In this document: positions 54,217 to 62,120 of the stretch, one piece after another
Numbering within the stretch: position 1 is the first letter of the stretch
Layout of the letters: each line of letters begins with the position of its first letter
Source of the DNA: Candidatus Tectimicrobiota bacterium
GTDB lineage: Bacteria > JACPUC01
Reading direction: 5' to 3'
NCBI GenBank assembly: GCA_016192455.1
Contig: JACPUC010000002.1
Location: forward strand, 1-64,000
Length of the DNA: 64,000 nt
Notes under the pieces: model-generated
The model's input: the letters and a program-made list of their open reading frames with translations, nothing else
Databases searched by the model: none
What the model was told of the DNA's origin: nothing
Translations under genes and position numbers: made by a program

Positions 54217-54621
54217 GCAGGTCTCCTTTCCGCGGTGCGTCGCGTGGCGGAGGAGCAGGCGCCGGCTGAGCCCCACGACGGGCTGCGTCGCCTCTCCCGT
54301 TGCTCGCGGGCGCTGCCGAAGGGGCGCGAGACCCCGCGGCAGCGTAGAGACTTGGCTTCCCCGCCGCGGCAGGGTGAGTATAGGGTTCGCGCCAGGGTCA
54401 ATCAACCGCGCGCCTCTGCGCCGCGCCGGGGAGGGGGCGGGAAAGGCGGCCCCGCGGGGGGTGAGGGGGTGATTGACAGCCTCGACGTGCGCGCCGTAAG
54501 ATTGGGCAACTCAACGAGCTGCGGTTCCCGCCGAGCCCGCTGCCGGATGGCCCGTCCCGCCTCCGGGTGACGCGAAGGTTCGCTGCGCCGGCGGTCGCGC
54601 CACCTGCGGGGGTGCCCCTCC
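54217..54621. other. Divergent intergenic region with promoter
   Basis: About 400 bases between the molybdenum hydroxylase and the selenoprotein cluster. It contains the promoter at 54473; I see no gene. Confidence 0.4.
54473..54502 (+). promoter_or_regulatory. Promoter of the GrdE/GrdB-like selenoprotein operon
   Basis: Perfect TTGACA, an 18-base spacer and TAAGAT (4 of 6), 120 bases before the GrdE-like ATG. It is the only clear promoter before the genes to 60102. Confidence 0.6.
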
Positions 54622-55920
54622 ATGAGACTTGAGCTGCTCGTCCACCGCATCCGCGATCTGCGCGCCGGTGCGCCGACGCGCCTGGGGGGGGGCGTGCTCA
54701 CGGTTGACACGGCGGCCTTGGGCGAGGCGCTGCGTGCGGCGGCGGGCATCGAGGTGCGCGTCGAGCTGGCGCGACCAGGCGAGTCGGTGCGCCTGAGCAA
54801 CGTGCTCGACCTGATCGAGCCGCGCTGCAAGGATGACGCCGGCGGCGCCTACTTCGCCGGCTTCCATGCCCCGCTCCAGGTGGCGGGGAGCGGCGGCACG
54901 CACGTGCTGGAGGGGCTTGCCGTCGTCGAGACGGGGGCGCTGCGCGGCCTCATCGGCGGCGTCATCGACCTCTCCGGGGCTGCGGCCAGGCTCACGCCGT
55001 TCGGCAGCCTGCATCACGTTGTCCTGGAGACGGCCCCCAGGGCGGGGATGGACAAGACCTCCTACGCCGCCGCCATCCGCCGCGCCGGCCTCGAAGCGGC
55101 TTGCCTTCTGGCCCGCGCCTGCCGCAGCGCCGCGCCGGACGAGCGGCGGACCTACGATCTCTCCCTCACCGCCGAGGGGTCCGCATCCTCGCTCCCCGCC
55201 GCCGGGGCCGACGGGGCGCCACGCCTGCCGCGCATCGCGTACGTGTGCATGCTCCATGCCCTCGGCGACACGCGGGAATCGTACCTCTACGGCCAGCGGG
55301 TGCGCGACTTCACCCCGACCCTGCTGCATCCCAACGAGGTCCTTGATGGGGCCGTGGTCTCGCACCACTACGATATCTCCCCCGGCATGAAGAACACCAC
55401 TTACACCTTCCAGAACCATCCGGTGATCCGCGACCTCTATGCCCGGCATGGCCGCGACCTCATCTTCGCCGGCGTGGTGGCGGCCAATCAGCCGGTGCGC
55501 CTGGAGGACAAGGAGTGTTCCGCCTTCATGACGGCGCGCCTCTCGGCCCACCTGCTGCGCGCCGACGGCGTCATCATCACCAAGGAGGGGGCAGGCGCGG
55601 GCGACTACGACCTCATGCGGCAGTGCCAGGCGCACGAGGCGATGGGGGTGAGGACGGTCCTCATTGATAACGAGCAGATCAACGCCAGCGGCATCGGCGA
55701 AATGCCGCTCATCGACGTGACCCCGTACGCCGAGGCGATGGTCAGCACCGGCAACGTCGAGGAGCTCGTCCACCTGCCGGAGGTTGCGCGGGTGCTCGGG
55801 GGCGACACGATGGTGAACGTGCCGGGCTCGCTGCGCGGGCCGCTACGCCTGGAGTCGATCGTCATCCCCGGCGCCAACAGCACGCTCGGCCTTACGTCCA
55901 TGGCGACCGCCCACGTCTAG
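54622..55920 (+). CDS. GrdE-like reductase component lacking the pyruvoyl-precursor Cys
   Basis: Homologue of the GrdE/PrdA proprotein of glycine, sarcosine, betaine and proline reductases, 432 residues. Family blocks are LRLSNVLDLIEPRCKDD near residue 60, LPRIAYVCMLHALGDTRESYLYGQRV, PTLLHPNEVLDGAVVSHHYD, NTTYTFQNHPVIRDLYARHGRDLIFAGVV and DGVIITKEGAGAGDYDL. In fermenters the precursor is cleaved at a Cys just before K-N-T-T-Y, giving a pyruvoyl group. Here residues 251-261 read DISPGMKNTTY, with Gly255 at that site, so cleavage and pyruvoyl chemistry are not expected. It starts the selenoprotein operon, 135 bases before the GrdB-like gene. Confidence 0.85.
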   Translation: MRLELLVHRIRDLRAGAPTRLGGGVLTVDTAALGEALRAAAGIEVRVELARPGESVRLSNVLDLIEPRCKDDAGGAYFAGFHAPLQVAGSGGTHVLEGLAVVETGALRGLIGGVIDLSGAAARLTPFGSLHHVVLETAPRAGMDKTSYAAAIRRAGLEAACLLARACRSAAPDERRTYDLSLTAEGSASSLPAAGADGAPRLPRIAYVCMLHALGDTRESYLYGQRVRDFTPTLLHPNEVLDGAVVSHHYDISPGMKNTTYTFQNHPVIRDLYARHGRDLIFAGVVAANQPVRLEDKECSAFMTARLSAHLLRADGVIITKEGAGAGDYDLMRQCQAHEAMGVRTVLIDNEQINASGIGEMPLIDVTPYAEAMVSTGNVEELVHLPEVARVLGGDTMVNVPGSLRGPLRLESIVIPGANSTLGLTSMATAHV

Positions 55921-56055
55921 GCCGCGGAGCGGCCCGACGCAGCCCGGCGGCCGGGGGGGGCCGCGGTGGGCGCGATGGATGGCCGCAACCTCCTCCGCCA
56001 TGCGTCGTGTTTCTCCTCCGCGTGCGAGGGGAGCGAGTGCTCTGAAGGGGCTGGT

Positions 56056-57402
56056 ATGGTCGAGCCATTGCGTGTCGTGCACTACCTCAATCAGTTCTTC
56101 GGGCAGATCGGCGGCGAGGAGAAGGCGGACGCAGCGCCGCGCCTGCACCAGGGCCCGCTCGGACCGGGGCTGCTCCTCCAGGAACGGCTTGGAGAGCGGG
56201 GCAGGGTGGTCGCCACCGTCATCTGCGGCGACAATTACGCGGCGGAGCGTCAGGAGACCGCCGGCGAGGTGCTGGCCCTGCTGCGGGGGCTGGAGTTCGA
56301 CGCCTTTGTGGCGGGTCCCGCGTTCAACGCCGGGCGGTACGGCCTGGCCTGCGGCAGCCTCTGCGCGGCGGTGCGGGAGGCGCGCGGGGTGCCCTGCGTG
56401 ACCGGCATGTTTGCCGAGAACCCAGCGGTGGAGCAGTTCCGCCGCCGCGCCTACATCGTGCGCAGCGGCTCCACGGCGAGGGAGATGGCGCAGGCCATGG
56501 AGGCGGTGACGGCGCTGCTCCTGAAGCTCGCCGCGGCGCCGGACGAGACCGGGGTGCAGGCTGGCGGCCTCGCCGTCTCGCCGGAAGCTGATGGCTACTT
56601 TCCGCAGGGGCGCACGGTGAACGTCGTCGGCGATCGCCTTGCCGCCGCGCGCGCCGTGGAGATGCTCCTCGCCAGAGTGCAGGGGCGGCCGTTCCACACC
56701 GAGATCCCCCTGCCCGCGCCGGGGCGCGTGCCGCCGGCGCCGGCGCTGCGGGAACTGCGCGGCGCCTGTCTGGCGCTGGTGACGGAGGGAGGGCTGGTGC
56801 CGGCGGGCAACCCCGATGGCCTCGTGGGGGCGCGGGCGAGCAGCTATCGCGCTTACAGCATCGCGGGGCTCGGGTCGCTCCGGGCCGGGGCCTACGAGTC
56901 GGTGCACCGCGGCTTCGACACCTCGGCGGTGAACGCCGATCCGAACCGCATCGTGCCGCTCGACGCGGCGCGCCAGCTCGAAGCCGAGGGGGTGTTCGGC
57001 AAGCTCCACGAGACCTACTATGTCACCTCCGGCTGCGCCACCTGGATCGAGAGCAGTCAGGCGATGGCCGCCGGCATTGCCGCGGAGCTGCGCCGAAACG
57101 GCGTGGACGGAGTCATCCTCACCGCGACGTGAGGCACCGGGGTGCGCTGCGGGGCAGCGATGGCACGTGAGCTGGAGCGGCAGGGCATTCCCACGGCGCT
57201 CGTCGCCACCCTCGTCTCCACGGCGCTGACGGTGGGGGCGAACCGCATCGTTGTGGGGACCGGCATCCAGCATCCGCTCGGCAACCCGAAGCTCAGCGCC
57301 GAGGAGGAGCGCCGCCAGCGCCGCAGGCTCCTGGAGTGCGCGCTCCAGAGCCTGACGACGGACCTCCAGGAACAACGGGTCTTCGAGGCCGCGGCGGCCT
57401 GA
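56056..57402 (+). CDS. GrdB-like selenoprotein (in-frame TGA at 57130-57132)
   Basis: Homologue of the substrate-specific selenoprotein B of glycine/sarcosine/betaine reductase. From the ATG at 56056 (AAGGGG 5 bases upstream) the protein begins RVVHYLNQFFGQIGGEEKA and contains VVATVICGDNY. At codon 359 a TGA is followed in the same frame by GTGVRCGAAMARELERQGIP, then ALTVGANRIVVGTGIQHPLGNPKLS and a normal C-terminus. GrdB has STUGTCTRCGATM here, so the TGA is Sec359 and the total is 448 residues (about 436 in the family, Sec near 350). The second Cys of the UGTCTRC motif is Gly; RCG is kept. A SECIS-like hairpin follows. In glycine reductase the selenol forms a link with the substrate; the substrate here is unknown. 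Confidence 0.93.
57145..57159 (+). promoter_or_regulatory. SECIS-like hairpin of the GrdB-like gene
   Basis: Twelve bases after the TGA, CGCTGC and its perfect complement GCAGCG flank the loop GGG. The loop begins 18 bases after the UGA with G at its first positions, as expected for bacterial SECIS elements read by SelB. Confidence 0.65.
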
Positions 57403-57560
57403 GGGGCGGCCGCCCGGCGAAGGCCGGGGTTCGCGGAGTTGCCCCGCGCGGCGCGGCCGGATGCGCTCGGGCGCTGGGGGGCTGGAGCACGTCACGAGAA
57501 CCCTGCGTGAGGCGGCCTCCCCTCCTCGCGCCGTGCAAGGGCAGAAGGAAGCCAGGCGCA

Positions 57561-59132
57561 ATGACTCTCGGAGACCTCCTCCTGGCGAGCGCCCGCAACG
57601 TGCCGCAGAAGACCGCCCTGGTCATGGCAGGGCGCGCGCTCACCTTTGCAAGCTGGAACGAGCGCGCCAACCGCGTGGCCAATGCCCTCCTCGGCCTTGG
57701 GCTGGGGGCGGGCGACCGGGTGTCGATCTACCTGTCGAACTGCCTCGAGTGGGCCGAGGCATACTTCGGCGTGACCAAGAGCGGCGGCATCGTGGCGCCT
57801 GTCAACGCCTGGTTCCGAGAGAAGGAGCTGGGCGTGGTGCTGCGCCATGCGGAGCCCCGCTTTGTCATCACGGAGCGCGCCCTTCTGGGGTATGTGCGCA
57901 AGGTGCGGGAGAACGTCGCCTCCATAGCGCAGGCGGTCATCGTCGACGAGCCGCGCGCCGCCCCACTCACGCGCGGCGAGCTCGACTACCGCGGCCTCCT
58001 CGAGGCCGCCTCGGCCGCCGAGCCCGGGGTGCCGCTCAGCGAGCAGGACGTGCAGGCCATCGTCTACACCTCCGGCACCACGGGGGCGCCGAAGGGTACC
58101 GTCCTGACGCACCTGAACCAGCTCCTAGCCGGCTTCTACATCCTCATGCACGAGTGGGGCCTGCGGCACGAGGACGTCTTCCTGGCCGCCGCCCCCTTCT
58201 GCTTCCGCACCGGCCTGCACCGCCTGCACCTCTGCGCCGGCCTGGGGGGGACGACGCACTACCTCGAGCGCTTCGAAGCGCGGCAGATGCTGAAGGTTGC
58301 CGCCGAGGAGCGGGTGACGGCGCTGGGCGTGGTGCCGACCATGCTCCACAAGCTCCTCGATGTGCTCGAGTCGGAGCCGTACGACCTGCAGGCGCTGCGC
58401 GTCGTCTTCAGCACCTCGGCGCCGCTGCCGCAGGCCGACAAGGAACGCCTGCTGACGCTCTTCCCGCACGTCGAGCTGAACGAGTACTACGCCGCCACCG
58501 AAGGAGGCATCATCAGCAACCTGAAGCCGTGCGATCAACTGCGCAAGCTCAACTGCGTGGGCAAACCGGCCCTGGGCATGCAGGTGCGGCTGCTGGACGA
58601 CATGGGGCGCGACGCGCCGCAGGGCGAGACGGGGGAGATCGCCGTCAGCAGCGGGCCGGGAGGCGGTCCCCTGGTCTTCCGGGAGTACTTCCGCAATCCG
58701 CAGGCCACCGCCGCGGCAATGCGGGGCGACTGGTATTTGTCGGGCGATCTCGGCCGCTTCGACGAGGACGGCTACCTCTATGTCATGGGGCGGAAGAAGG
58801 ACATGATCATCAGCGGCGGGGTGAACATCTTCCCGCGCGACATCGAGGAGCATCTCTGCACGCATCCGAGCGTGCGCGAGGCCGCCGTGGTCGGCGTCCC
58901 CGATGCGCAGTGGGGCGAGATCGTCACGGCGGTGGTGGCCTTGCAGTCCGGGGTGCAGGTGGGCGAGGAGGACCTCATCGCGTACTGCAAGGATGCTCTG
59001 GCCAGCTACAAGAAACCGCGCCGGGTGCTCTTCTGCGAGGAGCTGCCGAAGAACGCCAACGGCAAGATCATGAAGGACGAGCTGCGACAGTCAATCGTCG
59101 GTGCTGCGCGGGCGGAACGCAGGGGCGGGTAG
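57561..59132 (+). CDS. AMP-dependent acyl-CoA synthetase/ligase
   Basis: Activates a carboxylic acid with ATP to an acyl-AMP and then the CoA thioester. The 523-residue protein has the P-loop AIVYTSGTTGAPKGTVLTH, NEYYAATEGG, YLSGDLGRFDEDGYLYVMGRKKDMIISGGVNIFP and the catalytic Lys in PKNANGKIMKDELRQ. The match is to the medium/long-chain or aryl-CoA ligase group; the acid is unknown. It follows the GrdB-like gene by 158 bases and may deliver or trap the product of that reductase. Confidence 0.93.
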   Translation: MTLGDLLLASARNVPQKTALVMAGRALTFASWNERANRVANALLGLGLGAGDRVSIYLSNCLEWAEAYFGVTKSGGIVAPVNAWFREKELGVVLRHAEPRFVITERALLGYVRKVRENVASIAQAVIVDEPRAAPLTRGELDYRGLLEAASAAEPGVPLSEQDVQAIVYTSGTTGAPKGTVLTHLNQLLAGFYILMHEWGLRHEDVFLAAAPFCFRTGLHRLHLCAGLGGTTHYLERFEARQMLKVAAEERVTALGVVPTMLHKLLDVLESEPYDLQALRVVFSTSAPLPQADKERLLTLFPHVELNEYYAATEGGIISNLKPCDQLRKLNCVGKPALGMQVRLLDDMGRDAPQGETGEIAVSSGPGGGPLVFREYFRNPQATAAAMRGDWYLSGDLGRFDEDGYLYVMGRKKDMIISGGVNIFPRDIEEHLCTHPSVREAAVVGVPDAQWGEIVTAVVALQSGVQVGEEDLIAYCKDALASYKKPRRVLFCEELPKNANGKIMKDELRQSIVGAARAERRGG

Positions 59133-59274
59133 GGGGTGCGCTGGAATCCCCGCCGCGCCGCGTCCCCCATGCGCGCCTCTCTCGCAGCGCTGCCTGGGAG
59201 CCGCGCCGGACCTGCAAACTCAGTGGTGGGAACGAAGGGCGCACGTCTGCCTCCGCCCCCATGGAGGTCTGTTC

Positions 59275-59490
59275 ATGAACGATGTAGAACGCGACTATCT
59301 CCGCTATTCCCTTGACCAGACTATCGAGACGCTCCAGGACATTCGAGAGCGCCTCATCACCGAGGATTACAATGAGGACTACGACATCACCGGGATGGTG
59401 GCGACCGTGAACAGTTTCCGCTGGGAGGTGGAGGCCTTCCTCGAAGAATTCAGCGCCAGCGCCGACGATGCGCAGGATGAAGCTGATTGA
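59275..59490 (+). CDS. Small acidic protein of unknown function
   Basis: A 71-residue, acidic, probably all-helical protein (MNDVERDYLRYSLDQTIETL; ending ASADDAQDEAD). No known domain is recognised. GGAGG lies 7 bases before the ATG, and codon use matches its neighbours. It lies between the acyl-CoA ligase and the SRPBCC gene in the same direction and may be a small partner of one of them. Confidence 0.6.
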   Translation: MNDVERDYLRYSLDQTIETLQDIRERLITEDYNEDYDITGMVATVNSFRWEVEAFLEEFSASADDAQDEAD

Positions 59491-59667
59491 GCGTGGGAGG
59501 GGCGCCCTGACGTGGGGGGGGCCCGGCGTCGCGAGCGGCGTGAAGTCCGCGCGGCGGGCCGATGCGCCGCCGGGGATGCCGCCGCCGCGTGATTGTTGGT
59601 GGTGGGGGTGCGGCGAGGAGGATGTTGCCGGTGTTGCCGACGAACGTTCCAGAGGGGGAGAGCGCAG

Positions 59668-60102
59668 ATGGGTGAGATCGAAGTGCGGCAACGCATCACG
59701 GCGCCGGCGCTGGACGTCTTCAACTTCATCGCTGATGTCACCACTCATCCGCGCTACGCGGAGTTCTGCAAGCGCATCGAGATCACCTCGGCGCAGCGCC
59801 ACGGCGTCGGCGTCACCTTCACCCAGCTTACCGACCACGGCGACGGGGGGCTCTACGAGGTGCGCTCCCGCATCGCCCGCTGGGAGCCTGGCACGCATGT
59901 GAGCTGGGTGAACACGGATGCCCACGGCACGCCGCAGGTGGAGGTGATCTACGATCTCGTCCAGCACGGCGGCGAGGTCGAGGTGATCCACCGCGTCATC
60001 GGACCGATGCTCGACGACGAGGCCCTTCGTCAACGCTCGTACGACGACAATGTGGTTGAGCTCGCCAATTTGAAGCGGCTCCTGGAGCGGGGTGATCGCT
60101 AG
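59668..60102 (+). CDS. SRPBCC/START-like lipid-binding protein
   Basis: A 144-residue helix-grip fold protein of the polyketide cyclase/CoQ10-binding (RatA/COQ10-like) type. It begins IEVRQRITAPALDVFNFIADVTTHPRYAEFCKRIEIT and continues with the typical alternating strands and the C-terminal helix. Such proteins bind a hydrophobic ligand or help a cyclase or aromatase. GGGGGAG precedes the ATG at 59668. It ends the first selenoprotein operon. Confidence 0.8.
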   Translation: MGEIEVRQRITAPALDVFNFIADVTTHPRYAEFCKRIEITSAQRHGVGVTFTQLTDHGDGGLYEVRSRIARWEPGTHVSWVNTDAHGTPQVEVIYDLVQHGGEVEVIHRVIGPMLDDEALRQRSYDDNVVELANLKRLLERGDR

Positions 60103-60439
60103 GCGCGTCCTGCCTCCTTCATGGCGCATCGGACCCCTTGCCCCACCATGGTGCGCCCGACGGCGCGAGGGGAGAGAGGTTTAGCCCTCACGCTGTTCTA
60201 ATCATCACGGCGTGGTCCGACGGCCTTGACGTAGGAAGCTTTGCGAGAGTACTATCGAAGCCTGCCCCGGTCGTGCGCACGGGTACTGCCAGTTCTTCCC
60301 CTGCAGTGCCGTGGATGTGGAAACGCCGCCCCTGAAGATTGGTACGACGAGGTCTGCCGCCGTCGGCCCGCAGCGCCGCGAAGCAGCATTCCCGACTCGT
60401 TGCGCCACGGTTGCACCGTTGCCTCGGAAGGTTGGAAGG
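60103..60439. other. Intergenic region with promoter of the second selenoprotein unit
   Basis: 337 bases; apart from the promoter at 60226 I see no gene or terminator. The frame of the next gene is open upstream to 60311 but reads as low-quality sequence. Confidence 0.4.
60226..60255 (+). promoter_or_regulatory. Promoter of the UGSC selenoprotein unit
   Basis: TTGACG (5 of 6), an 18-base spacer and TACTAT (4 of 6). It lies about 185 bases before the first gene of the unit. Confidence 0.55.
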
Positions 60440-61462
60440 ATGAGCCAAGCCAGGGGTGTGGCCGCAATCACCGTTGCTTCCCTCGAGGAGGCGCTTGAGA
60501 CCTGTTACGCGCGGGGTTGGACTGATGGTCTGCCCGTGATCCCGCCGACGGAGGGCCGCGTGCAGGGTATGCTTGCGGCGGCGGGGCGCCGGGGCGGCGA
60601 GCTCGTGGCGCACGTCAGCACGCGGCGCTGCAGCATCACCGCGCAGCAAATCGCCGTCAACGCGGTGATGGCGGGCTGCCTGCCGGAGTACTACCCCGTG
60701 GTCGAGACGGCGGTGCGGGCCATCGCCCAGCCGCAGTTTGGCGTGCATGGACCGATCACCAGCACCGCCGGCGCGGCCATCCTGGTGATCGTGCATGGTC
60801 CCATGGCGCGCCGGCTCGGCGTCCGCAGCGGCGGCAACCTCCTGGGGCCCGGGGCGCGCGCCAACGCCACCATCGGCCGGGCCCTGCGCCTGGTGATCCT
60901 CAATGTCCTTGGGGCGCGGGGCGAGCTCGACCGCTCCACGTTCGGCCAGCCGGGGAAGTACACCTCGTGCATTGCCGAGCACGATTCCTCCGGCCCCTGG
61001 CCACCCCTGCACGCCGCCCGCGGGCTGGACCCTGGGTGCAGCGCCGTGACCGTCTTCGCCTGCGAGGCGCAGCACCAGGTGAACGACCACCTGAGCGCCA
61101 CGCCGCAGGGCATCCTCGACACTGTGGCGCGGGTCATGGCCTTGCGCGGGCAGTGTGAGTACCTCCTCGTCTTCGGCGCCGAGCACCTGGCCACGCTGCG
61201 GGCGGCCGGCTGGTCGCGTCAGGATGTGGTGGACTACCTCTGGCGGCAGGCCCGGGCGCCCCTGGCCTACCTGAAGACGCTCATGAAGGTGCCCGGCTCC
61301 ATCGAGCCGGGCGATGGCGAGCAGCTCGTGCGGGTGGTGGAAGAGCCCGGGGACATCATGGTGATGCACGCGGGCGGCGAGGCGGGGCGCTTCTCACTCT
61401 GCTTCTATGGCTGGGCGACGCGCCGGAACTCCCGCGCCGTCACCCTCCCACTCGAGGGGTAA
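60440..61462 (+). CDS. Conserved protein of unknown function paired with the UGSC selenoprotein
   Basis: A 340-residue soluble protein without a domain I can name. Visible blocks are CYARGWTDGLPVIPPTEGRV, the Cys-containing STRRCSITAQQIAVNAVMAGCLPEYYPVVE, HGPITSTAGAAILVIVHGP, SGGNLLGPGARANATIGRALRLVILN, and FGQPGKYTSCIAEHDSSGPWPPLH. Several Cys (in RRCSI, MAGCLP, YTSCIAE) could take part in redox or metal chemistry. The start has GGAAGG 8 bases upstream. It ends 7 bases before the selenoprotein ATG, so the two are tightly coupled and probably form one enzyme. My impression that such proteins recur beside or fused to UGSC proteins is from memory. Confidence 0.75.
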   Translation: MSQARGVAAITVASLEEALETCYARGWTDGLPVIPPTEGRVQGMLAAAGRRGGELVAHVSTRRCSITAQQIAVNAVMAGCLPEYYPVVETAVRAIAQPQFGVHGPITSTAGAAILVIVHGPMARRLGVRSGGNLLGPGARANATIGRALRLVILNVLGARGELDRSTFGQPGKYTSCIAEHDSSGPWPPLHAARGLDPGCSAVTVFACEAQHQVNDHLSATPQGILDTVARVMALRGQCEYLLVFGAEHLATLRAAGWSRQDVVDYLWRQARAPLAYLKTLMKVPGSIEPGDGEQLVRVVEEPGDIMVMHAGGEAGRFSLCFYGWATRRNSRAVTLPLEG

Positions 61463-61469
61463 TCTGCAC

Positions 61470-62069
61470 ATGGTCCAGCCCTCTGCCGTGGAAGGCGCCT
61501 TTGCGGCGCCGCTCCGCCTCCTGGCGCCGGACGACGTCGGCGAAGCGGAAGCGCTGCCGCTTGCGGCGCGACCGGCGTCGTTCGAGGGGAGGGTGCTTGG
61601 CATCCTCGACAACCGCAAGCACAACTCCGAGCGCCTGCTCCTCGAAGTGGGAGAGCTGCTGCGCCGGCAGTACCGCCTGCGCGATGTCCGCCTGCACAAG
61701 AAGCCGAGCTTCAACGTTGAGGTGAGCCCGGAGCTGCTCCAGGCCATGGTGCAGGAGTGCGACCTGGTGGTCACCGGCATCGGCGACTGAGGGTCGTGCA
61801 GTTCGAGCAGTGTGCTCGACGCCATCCTCTTCGAGCAGGCCGGGGTGCCAAGCGCGGCGATCGTCACCGACGCCTTCGTCCGCACCGGGGCCGCCATTGC
61901 GGCGGCGTGGGGCATGCCCGATTACGGCTTCGCCGTGACCCATCATCCGATCGTGATTCAATCGACTGCGGAACTGGCGCGCTGGGCAACCGAGGTGGTG
62001 CCGCAGGTGCGGGCGATTCTCTCCGGGGAGGCCGCGTCGGGCGGGCGCGAAGGCAACCGAAGGGAGTAG
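61470..62069 (+). CDS. UGSC-motif selenoprotein (in-frame TGA at 61788-61790)
   Basis: A 199-residue protein in which the TGA at codon 107 lies within one continuous frame: VSPELLQAMVQECDLVVTGIGD, Sec107, then GSCSSSVLDAILFEQAGVPSAAIVTDAF. This gives the U-G-S-C motif of the UGSC family of (seleno)proteins, in which Cys or Sec starts the motif. The N-terminal part has ILDNRKHNSERLL and KKPSFNVEVS. Sec and Cys110 form a UxxC redox pair, so a thiol/selenol reductase role is likely; the substrate is unknown. A perfect hairpin follows the TGA. The ATG overlaps no other gene and is 7 bases after the partner gene. Confidence 0.92.
61803..61819 (+). promoter_or_regulatory. SECIS-like hairpin of the UGSC gene
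   Basis: Twelve bases after the TGA, TCGAGCA and its perfect complement TGCTCGA flank the loop GTG. The loop starts 19 bases after the UGA. The geometry is almost the same as in the GrdB-like gene. Confidence 0.7.
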
Positions 62070-62120
62070 GCCGGAGCCGCGGCCGGCCTTGCCAGGCAGG
62101 AGCAGGTCAGGGGAGGGAGC

